From Methanosarcinaceae archaeon (lineage in GTDB: Archaea > Halobacteriota > Methanosarcinia > Methanosarcinales > Methanosarcinaceae): a stretch of 13,970 bases of DNA. Under the pieces are notes generated by a model. That model did no database searches and was not told the DNA's origin. It saw nothing but the letters and a program-made list of their open reading frames with translations. Below, piece after piece: positions 6,572-13,970 of this stretch. Every line of letters starts with the position of its first letter. Position 1 is the first letter of the stretch. The stretch is taken from positions 1 through 13,970 of the forward strand of contig DQIO01000284.1 of assembly GCA_020793555.1 (NCBI GenBank), in the 5' to 3' direction. The position numbers and the translations under genes are program-made.

Positions 6572-8644
6572 ATGTCCAAATTTCCATCTGATAAACCTGT
6601 GCTCGTGACCTGTGGACTTCCCTATGCAAACGGGAAAGCCCATGTAGGACACTTGCGTACATACATACCTGCCGATATTTTTGTAAGGGCTTTGAAAAAA
6701 CAGGGACAAGAAGTGACATTTGTCTGCGGTTCAGACACACACGGCACGCCGATCGTGGTCAATGCAGAACAATTGAATATCACACCAAAGGAACTTGTCC
6801 GGAAATACCACAAGCATTTCGATGATACGTTCAAGGATATGAACGTAAATTTCGATGCGTTCGGAACTACGGACGATCCTGAAAACTACAATCGTACAAC
6901 CGATATTGTGAACAAACTCATTGAGAACGGCTACACATACCCAAAAACGATCGAGATCGCATACTGCCCTGAATGTGACAGATCATTGCCTGACAGGTAT
7001 GTAGAAGGAACCTGTCCATATTGCGGCGAGACCGCGCGAGGTGATGAATGTGACCAGGGCTGTGAAAAACATCTCGAACCCGGTGAACTGAAGGAGCCAA
7101 AGTGTACTATCTGCGGCGGTGCTGCCGAATATCGTAAGCAGGAACATTACTTCTTTAAATTATCAGAATTTAAGGATTTCCTTTTGGAACATCTTGAGCA
7201 CATGGAAGGTACCTCGAACGCAAGAAACTATGCTATCGGCTGGGTTAAGAAGGAACTTATAGACTGGTGCATAACACGGAATCTCGAATGGGGTGTGAAA
7301 TTCCCCGGCCATGATGACCTTGTTGTGTATGTCTGGGTGGATGCACCGATCGGGTATATCGCATTTACCGAGGAATGGGCAAAGGAAAACAATGAGGATT
7401 GGGAAAAGTTCTGGAAAGGCGATGGAAGGATCATCCATTTCATTGGCGGAGACATCACCTACCACCATTGCGTATTCTGGCCTGCAATGTTAAAAGGTGC
7501 AGGTTACAGTCAGCCATGGGGAGTCGTGGCTTCAGGAATGGTGAAGATCGAGAACAAGAAGTTCTCAAAGAGCCGTGGATATGTTGTCTGGGTCGGAGAG
7601 GATTATCTTGACCATGGATTCCATCCTGACCTTCTGCGCTACTACCTCACAAGTTACACATCACACACAAAGGAGTTGAACTTCTCATGGAAAGTGTTCC
7701 AGGAAAAGATCAACACCGAACTTGTTGCCGTATTTGGCAATTTCCTGTACAGGACGCTGCTGTTCACTCACAAGAACTTTGGCGAGATACCGGAAGGTGA
7801 GATTGACAGGGAGGTGCTGGATAAAATAACCGATACGATCACCAAGGTCAATAAACCTATGGGCGAATATGAGTTCAAGAAGGCAGTGGATTCTGCAATG
7901 GCTCTGGCATCCTACGGTAATGTGTATTTCCAGTCAAATGAGCCATGGAAACTTATCAAGAAGGATAAGGCTGCCTGTGGCAAGGTAGTTGCAAACTGCG
8001 CCCAGATCGCAAAGGCGCTGATTCTCCTTTTCGAGCCAGTGTTGCCACAAAAAATGGAAGATGCGTGGAAACAGATCGGAATGAGCAGCGATGTTCATGC
8101 TGCTACATATAGTGATGCAACGGTGTTGGTCAATAGTGGAACAACGCTTCCAAAACCTACGATCCTGTTTGAGAAGATCGAGGATGACAAGACCGAAGAG
8201 ATGGAAACGATCTCAAATAAAAGAGTGGCGGAAGCGATTGCAAAGGAATCCGGCACAAAGGAAAAAGAAGGAGCCGTGAAGAAAATGGAAGAAGAAATAG
8301 AAATAGAGACTATAACAACAGAAGAGATCACGTTTGATGATTTTTCAAAATTGGATATTAGGATTGGAACAATTGTTACAGCTGAACCTGTGAAGAAATC
8401 CAACAAATTGATGCGCCTTGAGGTAGATATTGGCGAGGATTCGCCTCGACAGCTGGTTGCAGGGATCAAGGAGACGCACGACCCTGAGCAGATCATTGGA
8501 CGTCAGGTCGTTGTTCTTGCAAACCTCAAACCTGCGAAACTCTGCGGCGTGGAGTCAAGAGGTATGGTGCTTGCGGGCGATACTGAAGGTGCGGTATTGC
8601 TGATGCCTGAAGAGGAAGTCGCGCCCGGAACAAGAGTTCGATAA
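6572..8644 (+). CDS. metG: Methionyl-tRNA synthetase with fused C-terminal tRNA-binding domain
   Basis: This 690-residue class I aminoacyl-tRNA synthetase charges tRNA-Met with methionine using ATP. The HIGH signature is HVGH (24-27) in [14 protein letters not shown], and the KMSKS loop is KFSKS (330-334). Two CxxC zinc-knuckle pairs in the connective insert, CPEC/CPYC and CDQGC/CTIC, mark the double-knuckle MetG type found in archaea. The anticodon-binding helical domain follows, then a charged Glu/Lys-rich linker (about 550-582). The protein ends in an EMAP/Trbp111-type OB-fold tRNA-binding domain (about 583-690: KLDIRIGTI through GTRVR), which dimerises or improves tRNA binding. The ATG has a good GGAG site. 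The length is normal for a fused MetG and every key motif is intact. Confidence 0.97.
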   Translation: MSKFPSDKPVLVTCGLPYANGKAHVGHLRTYIPADIFVRALKKQGQEVTFVCGSDTHGTPIVVNAEQLNITPKELVRKYHKHFDDTFKDMNVNFDAFGTTDDPENYNRTTDIVNKLIENGYTYPKTIEIAYCPECDRSLPDRYVEGTCPYCGETARGDECDQGCEKHLEPGELKEPKCTICGGAAEYRKQEHYFFKLSEFKDFLLEHLEHMEGTSNARNYAIGWVKKELIDWCITRNLEWGVKFPGHDDLVVYVWVDAPIGYIAFTEEWAKENNEDWEKFWKGDGRIIHFIGGDITYHHCVFWPAMLKGAGYSQPWGVVASGMVKIENKKFSKSRGYVVWVGEDYLDHGFHPDLLRYYLTSYTSHTKELNFSWKVFQEKINTELVAVFGNFLYRTLLFTHKNFGEIPEGEIDREVLDKITDTITKVNKPMGEYEFKKAVDSAMALASYGNVYFQSNEPWKLIKKDKAACGKVVANCAQIAKALILLFEPVLPQKMEDAWKQIGMSSDVHAATYSDATVLVNSGTTLPKPTILFEKIEDDKTEEMETISNKRVAEAIAKESGTKEKEGAVKKMEEEIEIETITTEEITFDDFSKLDIRIGTIVTAEPVKKSNKLMRLEVDIGEDSPRQLVAGIKETHDPEQIIGRQVVVLANLKPAKLCGVESRGMVLAGDTEGAVLLMPEEEVAPGTRVR

Positions 8645-8707
8645 ATGGGAATTGGGGGTTGTGCAGTTCTATTTTATTGACTTAGCTTGACATTGTCAGA
8701 TTAACAT

Positions 8708-8860
8708 TTAATCCTTCTGAATTTTCATTTTTAATTTCATACCAATCAAGATTGGACAGCCTCTAAGTTCTCGAATATTTTCGAAAGCCCAATCTCTTTC
8801 AGCGATGACTTTTATGGCAGTTTCTTCGAGTTCCTTGATGTAGTCAGCAGAATTCAGTCT
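8708..8860 (-). pseudogene. C-terminal gene remnant of unknown family
   Basis: Read on the minus strand, 50 codons are open to a TAA at 8710-8708 and begin LNSADYIKELEETAIKV, with a protein-like, helix-forming composition. There is no start codon with a ribosome site. An upstream stop at 8863-8861 follows a short stretch in another frame (DITVVCED) that could be the preceding part of the same gene after a frameshift. A 12-base TTGGACAGCCTC (8752-8763) inside it resembles the terminal repeat of the MITE at 12199-12305. The product family is not recognised. Confidence 0.35.
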
Positions 8861-8875
8861 TCACACACTACTGTT

Positions 8876-8998
8876 ATGTCAATAACACAATGTCGCGGGA
8901 CGGAAGGGGTTAAGATAGATGCAAAAAACGACGCGAGCGCGCAAAAGCGCGGCACGTTCCTATACCATGAACGCAAAATACAAAACGGTTTTTAAGCG
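8876..8998 (+). repeat. Transposon remnant, copy B
   Basis: This plus-strand block aligns with copy A (minus strand, 283-181). The first 52 bases match at about 37 positions without gaps and end in an identical GATGCAAAAAAC (8918-8929). AGCGCGGCACGTTCC is then identical (8946-8960). Copy B has about 16 extra bases between these blocks, forming a CGCGC-AAAA-GCGCG hairpin (8938-8951). The start codon after the ribosome-site-like region is kept, but the reading frame leads to low-complexity sequence. It is a diverged copy in inverted orientation to copy A. Confidence 0.6.
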
Positions 8999-9271
8999 GC
9001 GTCATGTTTGCAGATATGAGAATTGCATTGTTGGATTTGGGGTTTTGGGTTGTTGTGGGTTTGGTAGTAGTGGAATCCGCCGCCTACGGCGGTAACTGAT
9101 GCTCCGTTTTCTATAGTTTAGGTCAATTGCTGTGCCTCTATCTTTAACATCGGCACCTGCATGTACGCACAATTGCCCGCGTGTGTTCCTAAGTCTGTGC
9201 GCTGACGACACTGTGTAGAAACCGATCGGTAATTTTGGAGTCTAATTTCATATGACCTATGCCCTTCATAA

Positions 9272-9442
9272 TCAGACACTTGATAGTTGACGTGACACTA
9301 CCACATAAACTGTTTTGTTAAAATATTCCTTTGGACAATCAATCTTTGCCCCAGTGCCAAATTTGGTAACGGTTTTCTGAAAGAAACCTATTAATCCATC
9401 GGTTAGAAGAAGATTGCCGGTGTTTATTTCTATGCGTTTCAT
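9272..9442 (-). CDS. DUF2080 family transposon-associated small protein
   Basis: This 56-residue protein (ATG at 9442-9440, TGA at 9274-9272) starts MKRIEINTGNLLLTDGLIGF. It carries the pattern FFQKTVTKFGTGAKI then PKEY then KTVYVVV. This is the hallmark of the archaeal DUF2080 family (PF09853 from memory), short proteins with an AbrB-like look often annotated as transposon-encoded and found beside transposase genes. Their molecular role is not established. No Shine-Dalgarno site precedes the ATG, and a TA-repeat tract lies just upstream. No intact transposase follows on the same strand. Its 3' end is shared with remnant copy A, so it is probably the surviving part of a degraded element. Confidence 0.75.
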   Translation of the reverse strand: MKRIEINTGNLLLTDGLIGFFQKTVTKFGTGAKIDCPKEYFNKTVYVVVSRQLSSV

Positions 9443-9461
9443 CAACAACTGTGTATATATG

Positions 9462-9481
9462 AATATATATATATATATATA
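9462..9481. repeat. TA dinucleotide tract
   Basis: About ten TA repeats lie just upstream of the DUF2080 start on the minus strand, with a related TATATATG stretch at 9453-9461. It may act as a TATA-like promoter element or be simple slippage DNA. Confidence 0.7.
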
Positions 9482-9487
9482 AAATTT

Positions 9488-9505
9488 TTCGGTAAAAATA
9501 CCGAA
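9488..9505 (-). terminator. Small perfect hairpin downstream of the cdc48-PRC unit
   Basis: TTCGGTA and TACCGAA form a perfect 7-bp stem around an AAAA loop on the plus strand (TTTT on the minus). It lies about 80 bases beyond the PRC-barrel stop codon, so it could end the cdc48-PRC transcript. No long T run follows in the minus direction, so this is uncertain. Confidence 0.35.
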
Positions 9506-9586
9506 TTAATACTGGTTATAATTGGGCAGCTAAACAAATACTAATTTTCAATTCAATTGCCCGCTTAAACTTAACCTAAAATCGAT

Positions 9587-9868
9587 TCATGTAATCGCTT
9601 CTATAACTTCTGCAGGTAGTCCTTTTGCAAGCGTTTTGTCTACCACGATATAATCTTTTATCGCACGGACAGCTTCAAATGGCACGATTATGTATTGATC
9701 ATCTGTATGATATTTTGATGTATCCAGTGCCAGATCAGGTTTTACAAGTAAGTCCACCAGATCACCGGTCTTTACATCCATTACCATATTAAACAATACA
9801 CCCAATTCAGTCCCATCCGTAGCCATAACTTGCTTGCTGGACAGGTTTTTTGCAAACACTTTTGACAT
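9587..9868 (-). CDS. PRC-barrel domain protein
   Basis: This 93-residue protein is a single PRC-barrel, the small beta-barrel found in photosynthetic reaction centre H subunits, RimM and many short archaeal proteins. The features are an N-terminal MSKVFAKNLSSKQVMATDG, then LGVLFNMVMDVKTGDLVDLLV, then YIIVPFEAVRAIKDYIVV. Stand-alone archaeal members are soluble and of unknown function, possibly scaffolds in RNA or protein assemblies. The ATG at 9868 is preferred because GGAGTG (9880-9875) lies at good Shine-Dalgarno distance. The upstream ATG and GTG at 9874 and 9877 sit too close to that site. The gene follows cdc48 by about 38 bases on the same strand, so the two are probably co-transcribed, which hints at a link to Cdc48 work. 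Confidence 0.88.
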   Translation of the reverse strand: MSKVFAKNLSSKQVMATDGTELGVLFNMVMDVKTGDLVDLLVKPDLALDTSKYHTDDQYIIVPFEAVRAIKDYIVVDKTLAKGLPAEVIEAIT

Positions 9869-9906
9869 ATTCATCACTCCATAAATTATAGTTATTAGTC
9901 GTATCT

Positions 9907-12141
9907 TTACCTATATCCTATATAAGAACTTGGTTCTGCGCTCTGTATGCCGCCTTTGAACAGGTCTTGTATCTTCTCGTAGTACTCGACCATGTTCTCA
10001 GATATTGTTGGTCTCACTTTTTGAAGTGCTTCCTCGAAATGTGCCATTGTTACGATATTGGTCTCAAAGTCACTTCGAAGCGCAAGCATAACTGCTTCCC
10101 TGCACACGGATTCAATATCAGCTCCAACATACCTTTCAGTAATATCGGCAAGAGTTTCAATGTTAACATCATCTGCGAGCGGAATACCTTTTGTATGTAT
10201 CTTGAATATCTTGATCCTTCCCTGACGTGCAGGCGGACCAACAAGTACTAAACGATCGAAACGTCCCGATCGCAAAAGCGCAGGGTCAATGATATCAGGT
10301 CGGTTGGTTGCAGCAATAACAACGATCTCTTTTAACGCTTCAAGTCCGTCAAGTTCGGTCAGAAGTTGGTTGACAACGCGCTCTGACACCTTTCCGTCTT
10401 CTGACGTTGCACTGCGCATTGGTGCTATTGAATCGATCTCATCAAAGAATATAATACACGGAGACACCTGTCTGGCTTTCTTGAACGTTTCACGGATCGC
10501 TTTTTCCGATTCCCCAACCCACTTTGAAAGCATTTGTGGTCCTTTTATACTAATGAAATTCGCATTTGATTCGTTTGCAACAGCCTGTGCGATCAATGTT
10601 TTTCCGGTACCTGGGGGGCCAAATAACAGAATGCCTTTCGGAGGTTTTATTCCCATTTCGACAAACTTTTCAGGTCTTTTAATAGGCCATTCAACAGCCT
10701 CGACAATCTCCTGTTTGACATTGTCAAGTCCGCCCACATCAGTCCAATCGACAGACGGGATCTCAACCAACACTTCCCGCATGGCAGATGGTTCAATCTC
10801 CCATAGGGCACTTTCGAAATCCCCGGATGATACGATGATCTCATCCAGTTTTTCCTGTGGTATATCTTCATCCAGATTGAAATCAGGGAGGAATCTTTGT
10901 AGAGAGCGCATGGCTGCTTCTTGTACCAGTGACAAAAGATCGGCACCAACAAAACCCTGTGTATGATTTGAAAGGTATTCAAGATCCAGGTCTTCTCCAA
11001 GCGGCATTCCTCTTGTGTGTATCTGCAATATTTCAAGCCGATCTGCGCTGTCTGGAACCCCTATCTCGATCTCACGGTCAAACCTGCCTGGTCTGCGGAG
11101 TGCGGGATCGATAGCATCAATGCGGTTAGTTGCGCCAATAACTACTACCTGACCACGCTCAACCAACCCATCAAGCATTGTCAGAAGTTGGGCAACGACT
11201 CTTCGTTCCACTTCACCTGTGACGTTTTCACGTTTTGGTGCTATTGAATCGATCTCATCAATGAAAATAATGGAAGGAGCATCTTCTGTGGCTTCCTCGA
11301 ATAGTTTACGGATACGTTCCTCGCTTTCACCGTAATATTTCCCCATGATCTCAGGTCCTGCGATGTAGATGAAATTTGCACGTGATTCGCTTGCAACAGC
11401 CTTTGCGATCAAGGTTTTTCCGGTACCGGGCGGACCATATAATATTATGCCCTTTGGTGGTTCTATATTAAGTCGCCGGAATATTTCAGGATGCTTGAGC
11501 GGAAGTTCGATCATCTCACGAACACGCTGGATCTCATCCCCAAGCCCTCCAATATCTTCATAGGTAAATCCCCTTGCTGCGCTTTCATATCCCCTGACAG
11601 GTTTTTGGCGCAGTTCGACCTCTGTCATTTCATTTATGATAAGGATACCTTCTTCGGGATCGGTTTCGATTGCGATTAATGGAATTGCCTGTCCGCTTGC
11701 CATTGGACCAGCCATTGGCTGGGTCATTGAACTTACTATTGGTATAACGTCGCCTTTGATAACAGGACGCTTGAGGATGTTGTGTTTGATTATGTCACCT
11801 GTGTTCTCTCCAAATTCCACATCCACGCCTTCAGGTGGAGCCAACAGCACACGCTCTGCAGGGATGACCTCTGTTTTTCTGATGGTGACACGCTCACCTA
11901 TACCGACTCCGGCATTCTGCCTGATAAAACCGTCAATTCGAATGATGCCCTGTCCCCAGTCCTGCCTGTCTGCTCTCCAGACCTTTGCAGCCGTCTTTTT
12001 CTTACCCGTGATCTCTACAATATCGCCGGGGGATAGTTGCAGACTTAGAAGAGTGCTTGGGTCAAGGCGAATGATGCCACGTCCAAAGTCGCTCGGATGT
12101 GCTTTTTCAACTTTTATCTGTATTTCATCCATTGAGTTCAT
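9907..12141 (-). CDS. cdc48: Cdc48/VAT family double AAA+ ATPase
   Basis: Cdc48 (VAT, the archaeal p97) forms a hexamer that unfolds proteins with ATP, often for the 20S proteasome. The N domain (double-psi barrel plus four-stranded barrel, first 190 residues) begins [20 protein letters not shown]. Domain D1 has Walker A GPPGTGKT, Walker B IIFIDE and the arginine-finger region RRPGRFDR. Domain D2 has [14 protein letters not shown] and RSGRFDR, so both ATPase sites look intact. The start is set at the ATG at 12141 (MNSMDE), which gives about the N-terminal length I recall for Methanosarcina Cdc48. The ATG at 12132 is an alternative, and the TTG at 12153 is less likely. The protein is 744 residues, normal for the family. 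Its last residues, YIGYR, resemble the proteasome-docking HbYX tail, but with glycine at the hydrophobic position. A PRC-barrel gene follows. Confidence 0.96.
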   Translation of the reverse strand: MNSMDEIQIKVEKAHPSDFGRGIIRLDPSTLLSLQLSPGDIVEITGKKKTAAKVWRADRQDWGQGIIRIDGFIRQNAGVGIGERVTIRKTEVIPAERVLLAPPEGVDVEFGENTGDIIKHNILKRPVIKGDVIPIVSSMTQPMAGPMASGQAIPLIAIETDPEEGILIINEMTEVELRQKPVRGYESAARGFTYEDIGGLGDEIQRVREMIELPLKHPEIFRRLNIEPPKGIILYGPPGTGKTLIAKAVASESRANFIYIAGPEIMGKYYGESEERIRKLFEEATEDAPSIIFIDEIDSIAPKRENVTGEVERRVVAQLLTMLDGLVERGQVVVIGATNRIDAIDPALRRPGRFDREIEIGVPDSADRLEILQIHTRGMPLGEDLDLEYLSNHTQGFVGADLLSLVQEAAMRSLQRFLPDFNLDEDIPQEKLDEIIVSSGDFESALWEIEPSAMREVLVEIPSVDWTDVGGLDNVKQEIVEAVEWPIKRPEKFVEMGIKPPKGILLFGPPGTGKTLIAQAVANESNANFISIKGPQMLSKWVGESEKAIRETFKKARQVSPCIIFFDEIDSIAPMRSATSEDGKVSERVVNQLLTELDGLEALKEIVVIAATNRPDIIDPALLRSGRFDRLVLVGPPARQGRIKIFKIHTKGIPLADDVNIETLADITERYVGADIESVCREAVMLALRSDFETNIVTMAHFEEALQKVRPTISENMVEYYEKIQDLFKGGIQSAEPSSYIGYR

Positions 12142-12171
12142 CCCGAAAAACAATTTTGTTTATGATTTTGT

Positions 12172-12198
12172 GTATATATGGTATATAATTAGTATATA
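12172..12198 (-). promoter_or_regulatory. cdc48: TATA-rich candidate promoter of cdc48
   Basis: Three GTATATA units lie in 27 bases, ending about 30 bases before the proposed cdc48 start at 12141. A TATA box here would place transcription start near 12150, giving a very short or leaderless message, which suits the lack of a good Shine-Dalgarno site. The putative MITE begins at the next base. Confidence 0.4.
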
Positions 12199-12305
12199 GA
12201 GGCTGTTCAATAATCACTATAAATAATAAATTTCTTGCTTATTTTTCGATTTAAAGCCTTAATCCATCTCCTTTTTTTTCAGATTTTAAGTTGTTGGACA
12301 GACTC
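12199..12305. mobile_element. 107-bp MITE-like element with terminal inverted repeats
   Basis: The left end GAGGCTGTTCAATAA (12199-12213) and the inverted right end TTGTTGGACAGACTC (12291-12305) match at 12 of 15 bases. Both sides are flanked by TATA (12195-12198 and 12306-12309), which fits a 4-bp target duplication but is also palindromic. The interior is AT-rich and non-coding. The ends resemble those I remember for IS5-like archaeal insertion sequences (GAGGCTGTCCAA), so a non-autonomous derivative is likely. Confidence 0.6.
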
Positions 12306-12399
12306 TATAATCTATAAAATTATGTTATCTGATGCTCATATTCTATCCAATACATAAAAACTATATGGTTTCAAATTTATTGATTGATAGTGATTTTTG

Positions 12400-13587
12400 A
12401 TGCAGGCATTGATATTTGACCCTTTTTCGGGCGCTTCGGGAGATATGATTATTGCAAGTCTGGTCGACCTTGGGGCAGATGCATTCGCAGTGCGCGAGGC
12501 AATGGAATCGGCTGCTGATGTCTCGGTTTCCGTTGATCGTGTATCAAAACGCGGTATTGGTGCTGTTAATGTGAAAGTTAAGGTTACTACCGGAAAAGAA
12601 CTTTCCCGCAGTTATCTTGAACTGATAGATGAGATAAAGTCAGCCTCCCTGCCCAAAAAGGTGGAGAAGGATGCACTTGCGGTTTTTTCCCTGATGGCAG
12701 ATGCGGAGTCAAAGGTTCATGGAGAGAACCTTGAAACCATCCATTTCCACGAGGTCGGGCAGAACGACGCGATCGCTGATGTTGTGGGTGCATGCACTGC
12801 GATCCATGAACTTGAGTGGGATAAGATACACTGCACGCCAATTACTGTTGGCAGTGGCTTTGTTGAATCGGCACACGGCATATTGCCGGTTCCGGCACCC
12901 GCAACCCTTGCGATACTGTGCGCCAGCAGGATGTTGTTCAAAGGCGGCGCAGTCGAGCGTGAATTGCTGACCCCCACAGGCGCGGCGCTGTTGTCTCATT
13001 TTTCAACTCCTGTGGATTCTTTTCCCCAATCCACTCCAACCCGTATAGGTTACGGTGCAGGGGATGCGGACACGCCGCATCCAAACGTTCTGCGCGCGGT
13101 TCTGGCGGATGTGGACGATGCACTGATTCAAGATCACATCGAGGTGCTTGAAACCAATGTTGATGATGTCACGGGTGAAGTCCTTGGAAACCTGATCGAT
13201 GAACTGCTTTTGATGGGCGCGCGGGATGTTACGATAACTCCTGCGACTATGAAAAAAGGCAGAGCAGGCCATATTATCCATGTCATTTCAAAGTCACACG
13301 ACACTTCAAAACTCGCGCGCAAGATTATCACCGAGACCGGCTCGCTAGGGGTTCGTGTGATTCCAACGCGTCATCGTCTGATAGCAGGCAGGCGTATGGA
13401 TAGTGTTAAAATAATGGTTGAGGGGCAGGAGTTTGAGATCGCGGTCAAGATCGCACGGGATACACACGGCTCGCTGCTCAATATCTCGGCTGAGTTTGAG
13501 GATTGCAAGAAGGTGGCCAAGGTTTGTGGGGTGCCGCTTAAGGATGTTATCCGAAGGGCTGAAGGGGCTGCTTGGGAGAGGTTTTAG
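12400..13587 (+). CDS. larC: LarC-like nickel-pincer cofactor biosynthesis protein (DUF111)
   Basis: LarC is the CTP-dependent enzyme that inserts nickel into the pyridinium-dithiocarboxylate mononucleotide to finish the pincer cofactor of lactate racemase (LarA) and related enzymes. This 395-residue protein begins ALIFDPFSGASGDMIIASL, the usual start of the family. It has the metal-binding-like HFHEVG (115-120) with downstream aspartates, a VESAHGILPVPAPAT segment, and ETNVDD (251-256) opening the C-terminal domain. It is one uninterrupted frame, unlike the frameshift-split larC of Lactobacillus. The ATG at 12400 is chosen over the TTG one codon upstream. No larA, larB or larE is in the window, so the client enzyme is unknown. 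A small gene follows 10 bases later. Confidence 0.93.
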   Translation: MQALIFDPFSGASGDMIIASLVDLGADAFAVREAMESAADVSVSVDRVSKRGIGAVNVKVKVTTGKELSRSYLELIDEIKSASLPKKVEKDALAVFSLMADAESKVHGENLETIHFHEVGQNDAIADVVGACTAIHELEWDKIHCTPITVGSGFVESAHGILPVPAPATLAILCASRMLFKGGAVERELLTPTGAALLSHFSTPVDSFPQSTPTRIGYGAGDADTPHPNVLRAVLADVDDALIQDHIEVLETNVDDVTGEVLGNLIDELLLMGARDVTITPATMKKGRAGHIIHVISKSHDTSKLARKIITETGSLGVRVIPTRHRLIAGRRMDSVKIMVEGQEFEIAVKIARDTHGSLLNISAEFEDCKKVAKVCGVPLKDVIRRAEGAAWERF

Positions 13588-13597
13588 GTGAGTTGCT

Positions 13598-13798
13598 ATG
13601 GAAGAAGTTTTCAAAATGGAAATGTTTGAAAGGTATCTCAAAAACGGCGAATTAAGTGACGATGACTGGGAATTTTGCGAAAGGGTGGACTGGCATCCTG
13701 TTGGTGAACTTCCTTTGAGAGATGAGGTTATTGAAAGACTTAATTGGGCTAAAGAAGGCAAATTTATTAAATTGAGTTCTATTGGTGATTTATCTTAA
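13598..13798 (+). CDS. Small acidic protein, possibly antitoxin-like
   Basis: This 66-residue acidic protein is preceded by a strong AGGTGA Shine-Dalgarno site (13586-13591) that overlaps the larC stop codon, so it is translated from the larC transcript. It reads MEEVFKMEMFERYLKNGELS, followed by DDDWEFCERVDWHP, and ends EGKFIKLSSIGDLS. The helical N-terminus and the GKFIKLSSIGDL ending recall short archaeal antitoxins whose tails wrap a RelE-like toxin, but no named family is certain. No toxin gene follows in the remaining 170 bases. It could also be an unrelated conserved hypothetical. Confidence 0.7.
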   Translation: MEEVFKMEMFERYLKNGELSDDDWEFCERVDWHPVGELPLRDEVIERLNWAKEGKFIKLSSIGDLS

Positions 13799-13970
13799 TC
13801 GTTATACCCCGCAGCTCTGCTGCGATTGGGTGTGCCGTCGCAACGTTTGACTATTTCGGGGCTTATAACCTTCACTTCCGTTGTGGCCTGGTATCCCATC
13901 CCCCCAGCTTCACATCAGTCTGTTACCAGACTGGGTGTGGGGTTCAGTTCTGAGGTGGTGGCTAGCCTTT
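13799..13970. other. GC-rich hairpin-bearing DNA at the window edge
   Basis: The last 170 bases are clearly more GC-rich than neighbouring gaps. They contain two perfect hairpins. CGCAGC-TCT-GCTGCG (13810-13824) comes just after the last gene. CAGTCTG-TTAC-CAGACTG (13916-13933) can be extended by CACA and TGTG outside a small bulge. Minus-strand frames here end in stops and may be the decayed 3' end of a gene entering from the right. The look suits the end of an IS200/IS605-type element or another structured RNA, but I cannot identify it. Confidence 0.35.

Larger units (their letters stand above)
8645..9271. other. Decayed intergenic region after metG
   Basis: This stretch holds no long credible gene. 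It contains a gene remnant at 8708-8860 and a repeat copy at 8876-8998. Between 8999 and 9271 lies a GC-richer area with a short CCGCC-TAC-GGCGG hairpin (9080-9092). The minus-strand reading of 9002-9211 is arginine- and proline-rich and looks like non-coding or decayed sequence. It lies just downstream of the DUF2080 gene, so it may be what is left of a partner transposase, but I could not recognise a family motif. Confidence 0.5.
12142..12399. other. cdc48/larC divergent promoter region
   Basis: Between the divergent cdc48 and larC genes I see TATA-rich DNA on the cdc48 side (12172-12198) and a 107-bp inverted-repeat element (12199-12305). On the larC side are candidate TATA elements, CTATAAAAT at 12312-12320 and ATAAAAACTATATGG near 12354. 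The larC ATG has only a weak GTGA site about 10 bases upstream. Confidence 0.5.

Noticed and set aside
8684..8698. A TGACA-TGTCA dyad after metG as terminator
   Set aside because: The stem is only 5 bp with a one-base or no loop, so it is too weak to call.
9002..9211. A 69-residue minus-strand frame downstream of the DUF2080 gene as a real protein
   Set aside because: It is rich in Arg and Pro runs, has no ribosome site and crosses a GC-rich hairpin. It may include a decayed transposase tail, but I see no defining motif.
1368..9541. The 14-mer AGCTAAACAAATAC at 1368-1381 and 9528-9541
   Set aside because: A shared 14-mer of AT-rich DNA in 14 kb is close to chance expectation, and the flanks do not match.
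10289..12199. Long plus-strand frames opposite cdc48 (for example 10289-10966 and 11636-12199)
   Set aside because: They are antisense shadows of a well-conserved AAA+ gene and have no family resemblance or ribosome sites.
1..13970. CRISPR arrays, tRNA or rRNA genes and a new defence system
   Set aside because: No regular repeat-spacer pattern, no cloverleaf or rRNA-like sequence, and no cluster of unknown genes of the kind that usually makes up such systems was seen.

Overview
The window looks like a piece of a euryarchaeal chromosome, most likely from the class Methanosarcinia (methanogens and their anaerobic methane-oxidising relatives). The reasons are a single-polypeptide archaeal MetG with two zinc knuckles and a fused C-terminal tRNA-binding domain, a Cdc48/VAT-type double AAA+ ATPase followed by a PRC-barrel protein, a one-piece LarC, an archaeal GH15 glucoamylase-like enzyme and a DUF2080 transposon-associated protein. 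Base composition is moderately AT-rich in genes and strongly AT-rich between them. The lineage is inferred from remembered family features, not from a search.

Layout. 1-341: gene-poor, AT-rich, holding a remnant of a transposon-like element. 342-1316 (-): radical SAM enzyme of unknown substrate with a SPASM/twitch-like C-terminus. 1436-3340 (-): GH15 alpha-glucosidase/glucoamylase, whose natural N-terminus is cut off by an apparent one-base deletion. 3341-3621: divergent control region with clustered AATAGTT heptamers. 3622-5142 (+): GT4-type glycosyltransferase with an internal duplication. 5149-5189: hairpin terminator. 5350-6339 (-): SppA-like membrane serine protease. 6572-8644 (+): metG. 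8645-9586: almost 1 kb of decayed material, including a gene remnant, dispersed repeats and a short intact DUF2080 gene. 9587-9868 (-): PRC-barrel protein, co-oriented with and just downstream of cdc48 (9907-12141, -). 12142-12399: divergent promoter region carrying a 107-bp MITE-like element. 12400-13587 (+): larC, followed by a small acidic protein gene (13598-13798). 13799-13970: GC-rich, hairpin-rich DNA that may be the edge of another insertion sequence.

How the genes work together. The divergent GH15 and GT4 genes suggest storage or turnover of an alpha-glucan. The cdc48-PRC pair belongs to protein quality control, and SppA to membrane protein turnover. MetG is housekeeping. LarC points to nickel-pincer cofactor synthesis, but no larA, larB or larE lies in the window. 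I saw no CRISPR array, tRNA or rRNA and no clear new defence system. The most unusual signals are the duplicated segment inside the glycosyltransferase, the GH15 frameshift, the putative MITE between cdc48 and larC, and the layered transposon remains at 181-283 and 8708-9442.
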